From Clostridiales bacterium (lineage in GTDB: Bacteria; Bacillota; Clostridia; Peptostreptococcales; Acidaminobacteraceae): a DNA stretch of 42,274 bases. A program made the position numbers and the translations under genes. The notes under the pieces were generated by a model. That model saw only the letters and a list, made by a program, of their open reading frames with translations, had not been told where the DNA came from and searched no databases. Numbering within the stretch: the stretch's first letter is position 1; every line of letters starts with the position of its first letter. This document shows, piece after piece, positions 24,387 through 32,179 of this stretch. The DNA lies in assembly GCA_021107455.1 (NCBI GenBank), contig JAIOSU010000097.1, positions 1-42,274 of the forward strand, in the 5' to 3' direction.

Positions 24387-25571
24387 TTAAGCAAAGTTAA
24401 TCGGATCCATCTCAATCTCCTCGCACTGATTGAATTTCGAGAACCTTTCTATGCATTCAGTGAGATGAGACTTTAATTCACTTGTGGCTTCAACACCGTT
24501 TTCAAGCCATAACTTCTTGACCAAAAGCACACTTCTTTTTCTGTCGTTGATGACTTCAATTCTTCCAATGAATTGTGTTCCAAACAGAACTGGCAATACA
24601 TAATAACCATACTTCCTTTGTGATTCCGGAGTATAGATTTCCCACTTGTAATCGAAATCAAAAATAGCTTTGATCAGCTTTCGATCCCACATGAGATTGT
24701 CCAGTGGTGCCATAAACTCCATTCTCTTCTTTAAACGGGCTGATTGCTTCACTTCATTGAGTAATTTCAAATCTTCCTTGAGCGCATATAACGTCTCTTT
24801 TATACCCTCAACTGATACCTTGATGATTTTTCCTTCATTAAATAAAGTCTCAAACACATCATTTCTATTTTTTGCGTTAAACCCCTCAATATACAAAAAA
24901 GCATCTGACGATTTGTTCCACAAAAGACCGACTGAAGCGATTCTTCTAAGCACTCTCCATTTTTGGTGGTCAAACATGGTGTCGTGCGGATCTTCAGCCT
25001 CTAAAATATCATCTGGTAAATGCTTCTCAGATAGGTCATAATATTTTATGGCTCCTTTTTTGTGATGAACAATCAGATCCCCTCTGAAGTAAAGTGTTTC
25101 AAGAGCTGCCCTGGAAAGTTTTGTCTCACTCCAGTACCAGTCGATTTTCCGGTCCATCTTAAAATCTTTTGAACACATGGGGCCATTTTCTTTCAACAAC
25201 TGTTTAATCTCTTGTTCAATGGAATCCACATCACTACGTCCTCGACTGTGGTTACGGTAATATTCCCGGATATGGGCAAAATGCTTCCAATCCCTCAAAT
25301 CGATAATTGAAAGATTCTTATCAAAATAATCTATAAGTTTCCTTTCATCATAAAGAAGATCATAAAGCATGCTCTTTTTGAATCCTTCAACTCTTGATTG
25401 AAGTACCAACTCAGGGTTTTTACCGCAAATGTCAATCGGGTCAAATTGAATACATCCAACTTGGTCCACAAACTCCAGAATTCCTTCCTTTCCAGAAAAC
25501 ATATATGGTCCGAGCAATCCTTGTTTAAGTAGAATGAATTTTCTGGCTTCAAAATTATTGAGTGTGATCAT
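24387..25571 (-). CDS. YcaQ/AlkX-like winged-helix DNA glycosylase family protein
   Basis: This 394-residue protein belongs to the HTH_42 (YcaQ/AlkZ) family, whose characterised bacterial members remove alkylated or crosslinked bases from DNA. The N-terminal part has the family opening ITLNNFEARKFILLKQGL and the motif VGCIQFDPIDI. Its Q-F-D triplet corresponds to the catalytic Q-x-D of the YcaQ subgroup (AlkZ has Q-x-Q). The middle has WYWSETKLSRAALETLYFRGDL and the C-terminal region RMEFMAPLDNLMWDRKLIKAIFDFDYKWEIYTP, also typical. ATG 25571 with AGAGG 5 bases upstream is preferred to GTG 25577. The substrate is inferred from the family. Confidence 0.85.
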   Translation of the reverse strand: MITLNNFEARKFILLKQGLLGPYMFSGKEGILEFVDQVGCIQFDPIDICGKNPELVLQSRVEGFKKSMLYDLLYDERKLIDYFDKNLSIIDLRDWKHFAHIREYYRNHSRGRSDVDSIEQEIKQLLKENGPMCSKDFKMDRKIDWYWSETKLSRAALETLYFRGDLIVHHKKGAIKYYDLSEKHLPDDILEAEDPHDTMFDHQKWRVLRRIASVGLLWNKSSDAFLYIEGFNAKNRNDVFETLFNEGKIIKVSVEGIKETLYALKEDLKLLNEVKQSARLKKRMEFMAPLDNLMWDRKLIKAIFDFDYKWEIYTPESQRKYGYYVLPVLFGTQFIGRIEVINDRKRSVLLVKKLWLENGVEATSELKSHLTECIERFSKFNQCEEIEMDPINFA

Positions 25572-25645
25572 AAGCACCTCTTCGAATTAATGATAAACTA
25601 TTATCGATCTTTTGTGTACCCTTTTGTGTAAGGGGTTATGCCTTT

Positions 25646-27049
25646 TCATTTCTTGAGAATAATCCTAAATAATGTTTTATAGGTTACATGATCATTGATC
25701 AGTTCAATGGTACCACCATGATTCTCCACAATTTTACTGACTATGGCGAGACCAAGTCCCGATCCGCCTTCAGAATTCCTGGAATGATCGCCCCTTATAA
25801 ATGGAGAGAAAATCATATCCCTCAGATGCTCTGGTATACCGTTTCCGTCATCCCCCACATCAATGGTCACGAAATCATCTGAATAACTGATTCCAATGTA
25901 AATTACAGTTCCCTTTTCATTATAGAGAATCGCATTACAAATGAGGTTGGATATTACTCTGGAGATTTCTTTTGGATTAAACCTCATAAAAAGTGATTCC
26001 GCATCGGATTCAAATAGAATCTTCATGTTTTTTTCTTCAATCTGTTCATAGTGTTCAGCCACCACACTTCTGATCAGCTCCACCATATCTCCATTTTTAA
26101 GGTCCGTCTTTTGCTCTGGACTGTCAAGTTTGGAGAGTTCAAATATATCATCGATTAATTTTGCCATTCTATTGGATTTGTTGTAAATGGTATTTAAATA
26201 TTTTCGGACTTTATCCTCATCTTTGATCATCCCTTCGGAAAGAGCTCTCGAAAATCCGTTGATGGTGGTAATCGGTGTTTTCAAATCATGTGAAATATCA
26301 ACAAACATTCTTTTTCTGCTCTCCTCCAGCTTGAGTTTCTCATTTTCTGATCTTTGGAGTCGATCCGCCATCTGATTGAAAGCATCGCGAATCTGAGAAA
26401 ATTCGTATTCGGCTTTAAATGCCATTCGAGCATCACTGTTGCCCTCGCCCATTTCCTGTATGACTTCAGTGATCTGGTCTAGAGGTTTTTGAATTTTTCT
26501 TGCCGTCCATTTGGAGTAAAAGAAGATATTGATCAAGAAAAGAAACAAAAAAACCCCTGCTCCTATGAGGAGGACCATGATTATCTTACGGCTCACATCA
26601 TATAGTCCAAATGAAAGCGACAACTGGTAATCCAAAACGCCATGTGGAATCACTACAAGTAAAATCAAAGATTCGCCTTCTCGGGATAGAAAAGGCGTGC
26701 TTTGATAAAAATATTCCTGAGTCTCCTGAAAACCGAGTAATGACGCCAGTGAATGCATATCATAACTCATGTGATCTGTCTTTTTATCGCCCTTTGTATA
26801 GATGACGTCACCATCTTCGTCAAGAATTTCTATCCATCCCTCAGCAATCTCCAAGTGTTCAAGATCCATATTTTCGTAATCTGCTCTTGCCAGCGAATCT
26901 GCAGTGATCATCGGAAAAGGTTCATCTTCCATGAACAGTGACAGACTGAACCCAATCACTGTAATTGTGATTATGACTATAAATACGACTATGGTTGTGA
27001 AAATTATGTAATTTTTGATCAAAGTTGAAAATATTCTTTTTTTCTTCAC
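25646..27049 (-). CDS. Sensor histidine kinase
   Basis: This 467-residue membrane kinase is the last gene of the ABC-2 operon. TM1 is at about residues 13-35, with an extracellular sensor of about 110 residues, TM2 near 155-180, and a HAMP linker. The HisKA domain carries the phospho-histidine in FVDISHDLKTPITTI. The ATP-binding domain has the N-box VISNLICNAILYNEKG, the G1 box VGDDGNGIP and the G2 box GSGLGLAIVSKIVENHGG. The longer frame begins at a TTG inside the regulator gene. GTG 27049, two bases beyond the regulator stop and 6 bases after AGAAGG, is the likelier start. The signal sensed is unknown. Confidence 0.92.
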   Translation of the reverse strand: MKKKRIFSTLIKNYIIFTTIVVFIVIITITVIGFSLSLFMEDEPFPMITADSLARADYENMDLEHLEIAEGWIEILDEDGDVIYTKGDKKTDHMSYDMHSLASLLGFQETQEYFYQSTPFLSREGESLILLVVIPHGVLDYQLSLSFGLYDVSRKIIMVLLIGAGVFLFLFLINIFFYSKWTARKIQKPLDQITEVIQEMGEGNSDARMAFKAEYEFSQIRDAFNQMADRLQRSENEKLKLEESRKRMFVDISHDLKTPITTINGFSRALSEGMIKDEDKVRKYLNTIYNKSNRMAKLIDDIFELSKLDSPEQKTDLKNGDMVELIRSVVAEHYEQIEEKNMKILFESDAESLFMRFNPKEISRVISNLICNAILYNEKGTVIYIGISYSDDFVTIDVGDDGNGIPEHLRDMIFSPFIRGDHSRNSEGGSGLGLAIVSKIVENHGGTIELINDHVTYKTLFRIILKK

Positions 27050-27050
27050 A

Positions 27051-27752
27051 TCACACCTTCTTTTCAAACCTATAACCAAGTCCTCTTATCGTTTTTAAAT
27101 ACTTTGGATTGCTAGGATCGTCCTCTATCTTTTCCCTGATTTTTCTCACATGCACCATGATTGTGTTATCATCGCCCTCAAAATAAACACCCCAGACGTT
27201 CTCGAAGATTTGTGAACGGGTATAAACTCTCCCCGGTTTTTCCATGAGCATACTAAGAATTTTATACTCGGTGGATGTGAGTGCCAATTCAGTCTCGTTT
27301 TTAAACAATGAGCATGAAACTTTGTTGAGCACATAAGGACCTATAATGATTTCTTTTTCCTCTTCAGAGGAAGCTCCACTATTCAATTTATGATACCTTC
27401 TCAACTGTGCACTTACTCTAGCAGTAAGTTCAAGTGGATTGAATGGTTTGGAAATATAGTCATCTGCTCCGATGCCAAGACCGAGGATTTTGTTGATATC
27501 CTCGTTTTTGGCAGATAATATGATCACTGGCATGTCATACTTTTCTCTTATTTTCTTTACAAGATTAAATCCATCAAGTCTGGGCATCATCACATCCAGG
27601 ATTGCCAAGTCCACTTTTTCAGACTCAATTTTACCAAGTGCCTCTAGTCCATCATATGTTGGTATGACTTCATAACCTTCATTTTCCAGATATAATGTCA
27701 ATAACTCCACTATTTCTTTCTCATCATCAGCAATTAAAATTTTGTATTTCAT
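27051..27752 (-). CDS. OmpR/PhoB-family response regulator
   Basis: The 233-residue regulator has a receiver domain with D9/D10, phospho-acceptor D53 (LAILDVMMPRLDG), switch serine in ILSAK and lysine in YISKPFNP. Its winged-helix domain ends with TSTEYKILSMLMEKPGRVYTR and VWGVYFEGDDNTIMVHVRKIREKI, as in PhoB. It precedes the kinase gene directly and should be its partner. ATG 27752 has AGGAGG with 7-base spacing. Its place behind the HExxH protein suggests it controls this operon. Confidence 0.95.
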   Translation of the reverse strand: MKYKILIADDEKEIVELLTLYLENEGYEVIPTYDGLEALGKIESEKVDLAILDVMMPRLDGFNLVKKIREKYDMPVIILSAKNEDINKILGLGIGADDYISKPFNPLELTARVSAQLRRYHKLNSGASSEEEKEIIIGPYVLNKVSCSLFKNETELALTSTEYKILSMLMEKPGRVYTRSQIFENVWGVYFEGDDNTIMVHVRKIREKIEDDPSNPKYLKTIRGLGYRFEKKV

Positions 27753-27769
27753 GATCACCCCTCCTGATT

Positions 27770-28735
27770 CTATTCATACCGCTGGATCTTCCTGAATAAC
27801 GACTCCGATTTGGTGAATACGCTCGATTTCCAGTCATCTGATAGCTGATCCAAAATCAAAGCCAGCCCCATGCCACTCCTGTAATATCTCTCTTTACCGG
27901 TGATATAATCCTGAATGCCTGCAAGATATTCATAATAAAGCGTTTGGTTGCCTAATGTCATTATAACATTTGCTTCCATATAACGAGCAGTGCCTTCCAC
28001 TTTTTCATAATAGTTTTCCAAAAAAATTATTTTCTTCACATCATCAAGTCCGAAATACTCTTTCAGCATCTCGGTTCGTTTTTCCCGAACAGAAATGTAA
28101 TGTTCTAAATATTCATCTGGATTGAACACTGCGTCATGTAGTGCATCAAGCTCTTCTTCATAAAGCCTTTTCAGAGGTTTGATTTCATCAATAGAATCGA
28201 TCATTTCCAATATATCATTTTCATCATAATCTATTGGTACGCTTTGAAACAACAACAATTCATGATGATCAAGTTGAAAAGCATGTAATGCTTCATGATA
28301 CATAATTCCAATATACTGTTCATCTGACATTTTGTTTTGAGTCATGGAAAACCCTTTTACAAACAACATCTCACTCCTGGACGTAATGCCTTCCATTATT
28401 GATCCGAGTGCAGCCATATCTGTACTGGATGGCATAAAAATGTTAATTCTATCATCTACACGATACGCAGTTGCCGCAATAACTGGCAAAACCGGTCTCC
28501 GTGAGGTTTCAATCCCATCTTCGATGACGAACTCCTTATCACCTGATCTTATCGCCATAGGATAATCAGAAAATCCAAAGTCCGGCCAGATTTGATAGAT
28601 AGTTCGAGTACTGATCGCGCATGCTTTTTCATATAGATTTCTATCAGCTTCAGGTAATCCACGACTGGCCAGAAGTAATGCAGTAACAACCAACCCTATC
28701 CCAATTACAGAGTAAATGACTTTAAATCTGTTCAT
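27770..28735 (-). CDS. Membrane-anchored HExxH protein, putative zinc metallopeptidase
   Basis: I do not recognise the family of this 321-residue protein. One N-terminal hydrophobic segment (VIYSVIGIGLVVTALLLAS, residues 6-24) without a lipobox suggests a signal anchor with the rest outside the cell. MYHEALHAFQLDHH contains the zinc-binding motif H147-E-A-L-H151. About 100 residues later VEGTARYMEA (E247) looks like the glutamate motif that supplies the third zinc ligand in gluzincin peptidases. Everything between is predicted helical and acidic. It lies one base after the permease stop (TGAAATG) and 18 bases before the response regulator, with AGGAGG upstream of ATG 28735. The longer frame to 28789 lies inside the permease gene. 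Confidence 0.75.
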   Translation of the reverse strand: MNRFKVIYSVIGIGLVVTALLLASRGLPEADRNLYEKACAISTRTIYQIWPDFGFSDYPMAIRSGDKEFVIEDGIETSRRPVLPVIAATAYRVDDRINIFMPSSTDMAALGSIMEGITSRSEMLFVKGFSMTQNKMSDEQYIGIMYHEALHAFQLDHHELLLFQSVPIDYDENDILEMIDSIDEIKPLKRLYEEELDALHDAVFNPDEYLEHYISVREKRTEMLKEYFGLDDVKKIIFLENYYEKVEGTARYMEANVIMTLGNQTLYYEYLAGIQDYITGKERYYRSGMGLALILDQLSDDWKSSVFTKSESLFRKIQRYE

Positions 28736-28736
28736 T

Positions 28737-29492
28737 TCACACCTCCTGCCTGAACATAAAAAACGATAATGTAACTGCAACGTATGCAAAAATCAATTGC
28801 ACCACCAGTGGGTAAAAATCAACAATGCCGCTGATGAGAGCATTTGCCGCTTGCTTTTGAACTGCTGAAAAATTCGGTATAACCATTAGCAGAAACCCAT
28901 ACACTTGCCCCGATGGACCTTCCATAGCGTTTGTCAGTGTCGAAAGCAAATTGTGAAATACACCAAGGAAATATATGCCTATAGATAGAATCGCATTGAT
29001 AAAAAGCGGGACACTTATACTTAAAGTACTGACAATAGCGCTCAAAGCAATCACATTGATGGTCATAATCGTAGTACTCCATAATACACTGACCATCAGA
29101 TCAAATCTTCCCAGCAGTGCAATAAAAACAAACAAAGATAGATTAAGTGCAAACATGGTCATAACAGATGCTGAAATGTTTCCCATACTCAGAGCGAACA
29201 TATATGTCCCTCGGTCCACCCGTCTTGAAAGAATAAGATGGGTGGTTTTGCGTTCAATTTCATTTGGAATGGTCTGAAGTGATATGATAATGGCTGTAAG
29301 ACAACCGATGAAAGAATTTATTGCAATAGCAACAGGGACGCGTTGCTCAAAATCTGTTACTCTTATCCCGTTGATCGACAACCCATTTCCGGTACTGATC
29401 AAAACCATCAATATGGCTCCCAGGAGACCGAAAACATAAATGATTTTATTTCTTAGTTTTTCTTTGATGACTATCTGAGTTATCGGTATCAT
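28737..29492 (-). CDS. ABC-2-type permease, NosY-like
   Basis: The protein has 251 residues and about six membrane helices. The segment IPNEIERKTTHLILSRRVDRGTYM after the second helix is typical of NosY-type ABC-2 permeases (COG1277). Such permeases pair with one soluble ATPase and export or extrude peptides, lipids or antibiotics, or support assembly of secreted proteins. The substrate is not known. It overlaps the ATPase gene by four bases and ends one base before the HExxH protein start. Confidence 0.87.
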   Translation of the reverse strand: MIPITQIVIKEKLRNKIIYVFGLLGAILMVLISTGNGLSINGIRVTDFEQRVPVAIAINSFIGCLTAIIISLQTIPNEIERKTTHLILSRRVDRGTYMFALSMGNISASVMTMFALNLSLFVFIALLGRFDLMVSVLWSTTIMTINVIALSAIVSTLSISVPLFINAILSIGIYFLGVFHNLLSTLTNAMEGPSGQVYGFLLMVIPNFSAVQKQAANALISGIVDFYPLVVQLIFAYVAVTLSFFMFRQEV

Positions 29493-30175
29493 AGACTTTC
29501 TCCTTTCAGCGCTTCGAGAAAAACGTTCTCAAGATTGATGCTTCCATCATCATGATTGAGATTGACAGACCTTACCAATCGTCCTTTATTGATGATCATT
29601 ACCCTGTCAGCGACACTTTCGACATCTGATAATATATGAGAATTGAGAATGATGGTTCTTCCTTCTCGTTTCAATCTCAATATCATCTTCTTCATTTCCA
29701 CCCTTCCGAAAGCGTCAAGCCCAGAACTGGGTTCATCGAGAATCAATAGACCTGGTTCCCCCAAAAGCGCCTGTGCCACTGCCAACCTTTGAAGCATGCC
29801 TTTTGAGTATTTTTTCACTTTTTTATTCATTTCAGATTCCAGTCCAACAACTTTCAAAAACTCTAGAGTCTGTTGTACTGCCAATTGTGCCGGAATCTTT
29901 TGGATTTTCGCATAAAAGAGCATTACCTCATAGGCTGATAAAAATGGATGGAAATAGGGTGTCTCCGGTGAATATCCTATATGTAATTCTGGATTTTTTT
30001 TGATTTCACCACCATCGAGCTTGGTCAATCCAAGAATTGCTTTAATAGTTGTAGTTTTTCCTGCTCCATTGGGACCTAAAAGGCCAAAGACTTCACCTTC
30101 TTTAACATGAAAACTCAAACCGTCGAGAACTTTTTTTCCATCATAATGTTTTATAATTTCATTGCATGTAATCAT
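29489..30175 (-). CDS. ABC-2-type transporter ATPase, CcmA-like
   Basis: This 228-residue ATPase has Walker A GPNGAGKTTTIKA, Q-loop region YSPETPYFHPFLSA, signature KYSKGMLQRLAVAQAL, Walker B LLILDEPSSGLDAFG and the switch histidine in NSHILSDVE. The signature YSKGM is normal in this group. Three methionine codons lie close together; ATG 30175 has AGGAGG at 7 bases and is preferred to 30178 and 30196. It is the first gene of the five-gene operon down to 25646. Confidence 0.9.
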   Translation of the reverse strand: MITCNEIIKHYDGKKVLDGLSFHVKEGEVFGLLGPNGAGKTTTIKAILGLTKLDGGEIKKNPELHIGYSPETPYFHPFLSAYEVMLFYAKIQKIPAQLAVQQTLEFLKVVGLESEMNKKVKKYSKGMLQRLAVAQALLGEPGLLILDEPSSGLDAFGRVEMKKMILRLKREGRTIILNSHILSDVESVADRVMIINKGRLVRSVNLNHDDGSINLENVFLEALKGESL

Positions 30176-30289
30176 CATTACCCCTCCTATCAACATAAAT
30201 CTTTTTTATACCAATAGTCTAAAGGAGCTATCTTATGAAGAGCTTAACACTACTTTATGAATCCATGAAATTTACTGGATTTTTGAAAT

Positions 30290-30319
30290 AAAAAACCCGG
30301 ATGCATTACCGCATCCGGG
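30290..30319 (-). terminator. Intrinsic terminator of the heterodimeric ABC exporter operon
   Basis: CCCGGATGC (30296-30304) and GCATCCGGG (30311-30319) form a perfect 9-bp GC-rich stem with a 6-base loop. Six A residues at 30290-30295 form the U-tail on the minus strand. It starts 10 bases past the ABC gene stop. Confidence 0.93.
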
Positions 30320-30328
30320 AGATTGAAA

Positions 30329-32179
30329 TCAATGTTCAAATTGACTGTTGTAAAGATCTGCATAAAATCCATCGTTGCTCAGAAGATCAACGTGTGTTCC
30401 CTGCTCGACAATATCGCCATGATTCATGACCAAAATCAAATCCGCATCGCGAATCGTCGATAACCTATGTGCAATGATAAAGCTGGTTCTATTCTCCATC
30501 AAATTGAGCATGGCATTTTGAATTTGGACTTCCGTCCTGGTATCCACAGAGCTTGTCGCTTCATCCAAAATCATAAGTACGGGATTTGACAAAATAGCTC
30601 TGGCAATGGTGATCAGCTGTTTCTGCCCTTGGGACACATTGGAGGCATCCTCGTTCAAAAGCATGTCATACCCTCCAGGCAACGTGTGTACAAAACTATC
30701 CACGTGTGCTGCCTTTGCCGCCTCAACCACTTCTTCATCAGAAGCATCGAGCCTTCCATAACGTATGTTTTCCATGATGGAAGCGTTATAAAGCCAAGTA
30801 TCCTGTAGTACCATTCCGAATTGGTCTCTAAGATCATTTCTGGTGAAATCCCTGATGTCATGTCCATCTAGTTTGATCCTACCGGAATCCACATCATAAA
30901 ATCTCATTAGAAGCTTGACCATTGTCGTCTTACCGGCGCCTGTAGGTCCTACAATCGCTACACGTTGACCCGGCTTGATTTCAACTGAAAAATCATTGAT
31001 GATGGTCTGATCCGCATTATATCCAAAATGCACATTTTCAAACTCAACATGTCCTTTTACATTGATATTTCTTACAGGATTCTCTGATTCTACAAGTTCT
31101 TCTTCCTCGTCCAAAAATTCAAATACACGTTCTGCTGAAGCGACCGTTTGCTGGAGGACATTTGAGATGTTTGCAAGTTGAGAGATGGGTTGGGTAAAGT
31201 TTCTCACATATTGTATAAACGCCTGAATATCTCCCACTTCAATCGCATTCTTAGCAGCAAGTGTTCCTCCAAGTACACAGACAGCCACATAACCAATGTT
31301 TCCAACGATGGTCATTACCGGCATCATGAGTGATGACAAGAATTGTGCTTTCCAGGCTGTGCCGTACAGATTGTCATTGAACTCATCAAAAGTCTCAATA
31401 CTCTTAGCTTCTGCATTGAATGCTTTTACAATCACATGTCCACTAAAGATTTCCTCAATATGACCGTTTACATGCCCAAGTTGTTTTTGCTGTTCCTTAA
31501 AATGTTTTTGTGACTGTTTGACGATCATCATCACTAGCAACATCGAAACTGGAATAATTGTGAGTGCCACGAGTGTCATCAAACCACTGATGCTGATCAT
31601 CATGATGAGCACTCCGACAACTGTGGTAAATGAAGTGATGATCTGAGTCATACTTTGGTTGAGAGTCTGACTGACAGTGTCCACATCATTGGTGATTCTT
31701 GATAGCACTTCACCATGATTGGTATCATCAAAATACTTGAATGGCATTCTATTCATTTTTTTCGAAATCTGTTTTCTCATGTTATAACTGACCTGCATGG
31801 AAACACCTGTCATTATATAGCCTTGAATGTATGAAAATATCGAACTGAGCCCATATAAAACCACAAGTGTCAAAAGGATTCCCGAGATATAGGAAAAGTC
31901 AATTCCACTGGACGAATCCACCATTTTTCCCATTACACCTTCAAATATCTTAGTAGTTGCCCTACCGAGGAGTTTAGGTCCGAAGATTCCAAACGTTGCG
32001 CTACCTACAGCAAAAAGGATGACTACTCCTATCTTGAGTTTATAATCACGTAGGTATGATGCTAGTCGCCTCATGGAGCCTTTAAAATCCTTGGCTTTAG
32101 CGCCTCCCATCATCATGGCTCCCGGTCCGCCTCCCATGCCTTGACGTTGAGGTCTGCTTGTTTTGTTGTTCTCACTCAT
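30329..32179 (-). CDS. Heterodimeric ABC exporter subunit with canonical ATPase
   Basis: This 616-residue fused exporter has six membrane helices (about residues 45-330) and a C-terminal ATPase. The N-terminal tail holds a Gly/Met-rich stretch (GMGGGPGAMMMGG). Walker A is GPTGAGKTTMVKL, the signature is NVSQGQKQLITIARAI (Q in place of the second G), Walker B is LMILDEATSSVDTRT with the catalytic glutamate intact, and the switch histidine lies in IIAHRLSTI. It overlaps its partner by four bases. Together they should export drugs, peptides or lipids in the manner of BmrCD, LmrCD or TM287/288. Confidence 0.93.
   Translation of the reverse strand: MSENNKTSRPQRQGMGGGPGAMMMGGAKAKDFKGSMRRLASYLRDYKLKIGVVILFAVGSATFGIFGPKLLGRATTKIFEGVMGKMVDSSSGIDFSYISGILLTLVVLYGLSSIFSYIQGYIMTGVSMQVSYNMRKQISKKMNRMPFKYFDDTNHGEVLSRITNDVDTVSQTLNQSMTQIITSFTTVVGVLIMMISISGLMTLVALTIIPVSMLLVMMIVKQSQKHFKEQQKQLGHVNGHIEEIFSGHVIVKAFNAEAKSIETFDEFNDNLYGTAWKAQFLSSLMMPVMTIVGNIGYVAVCVLGGTLAAKNAIEVGDIQAFIQYVRNFTQPISQLANISNVLQQTVASAERVFEFLDEEEELVESENPVRNINVKGHVEFENVHFGYNADQTIINDFSVEIKPGQRVAIVGPTGAGKTTMVKLLMRFYDVDSGRIKLDGHDIRDFTRNDLRDQFGMVLQDTWLYNASIMENIRYGRLDASDEEVVEAAKAAHVDSFVHTLPGGYDMLLNEDASNVSQGQKQLITIARAILSNPVLMILDEATSSVDTRTEVQIQNAMLNLMENRTSFIIAHRLSTIRDADLILVMNHGDIVEQGTHVDLLSNDGFYADLYNSQFEH

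Noticed and set aside
25609-25630. Direct repeat of CTTTTGTGTA at a 12-base interval
   Set aside because: Only two short copies in AT-rich spacer; no sign of an array or of a mobile element. A weak hairpin there (25619-25634) is too short to call a terminator.
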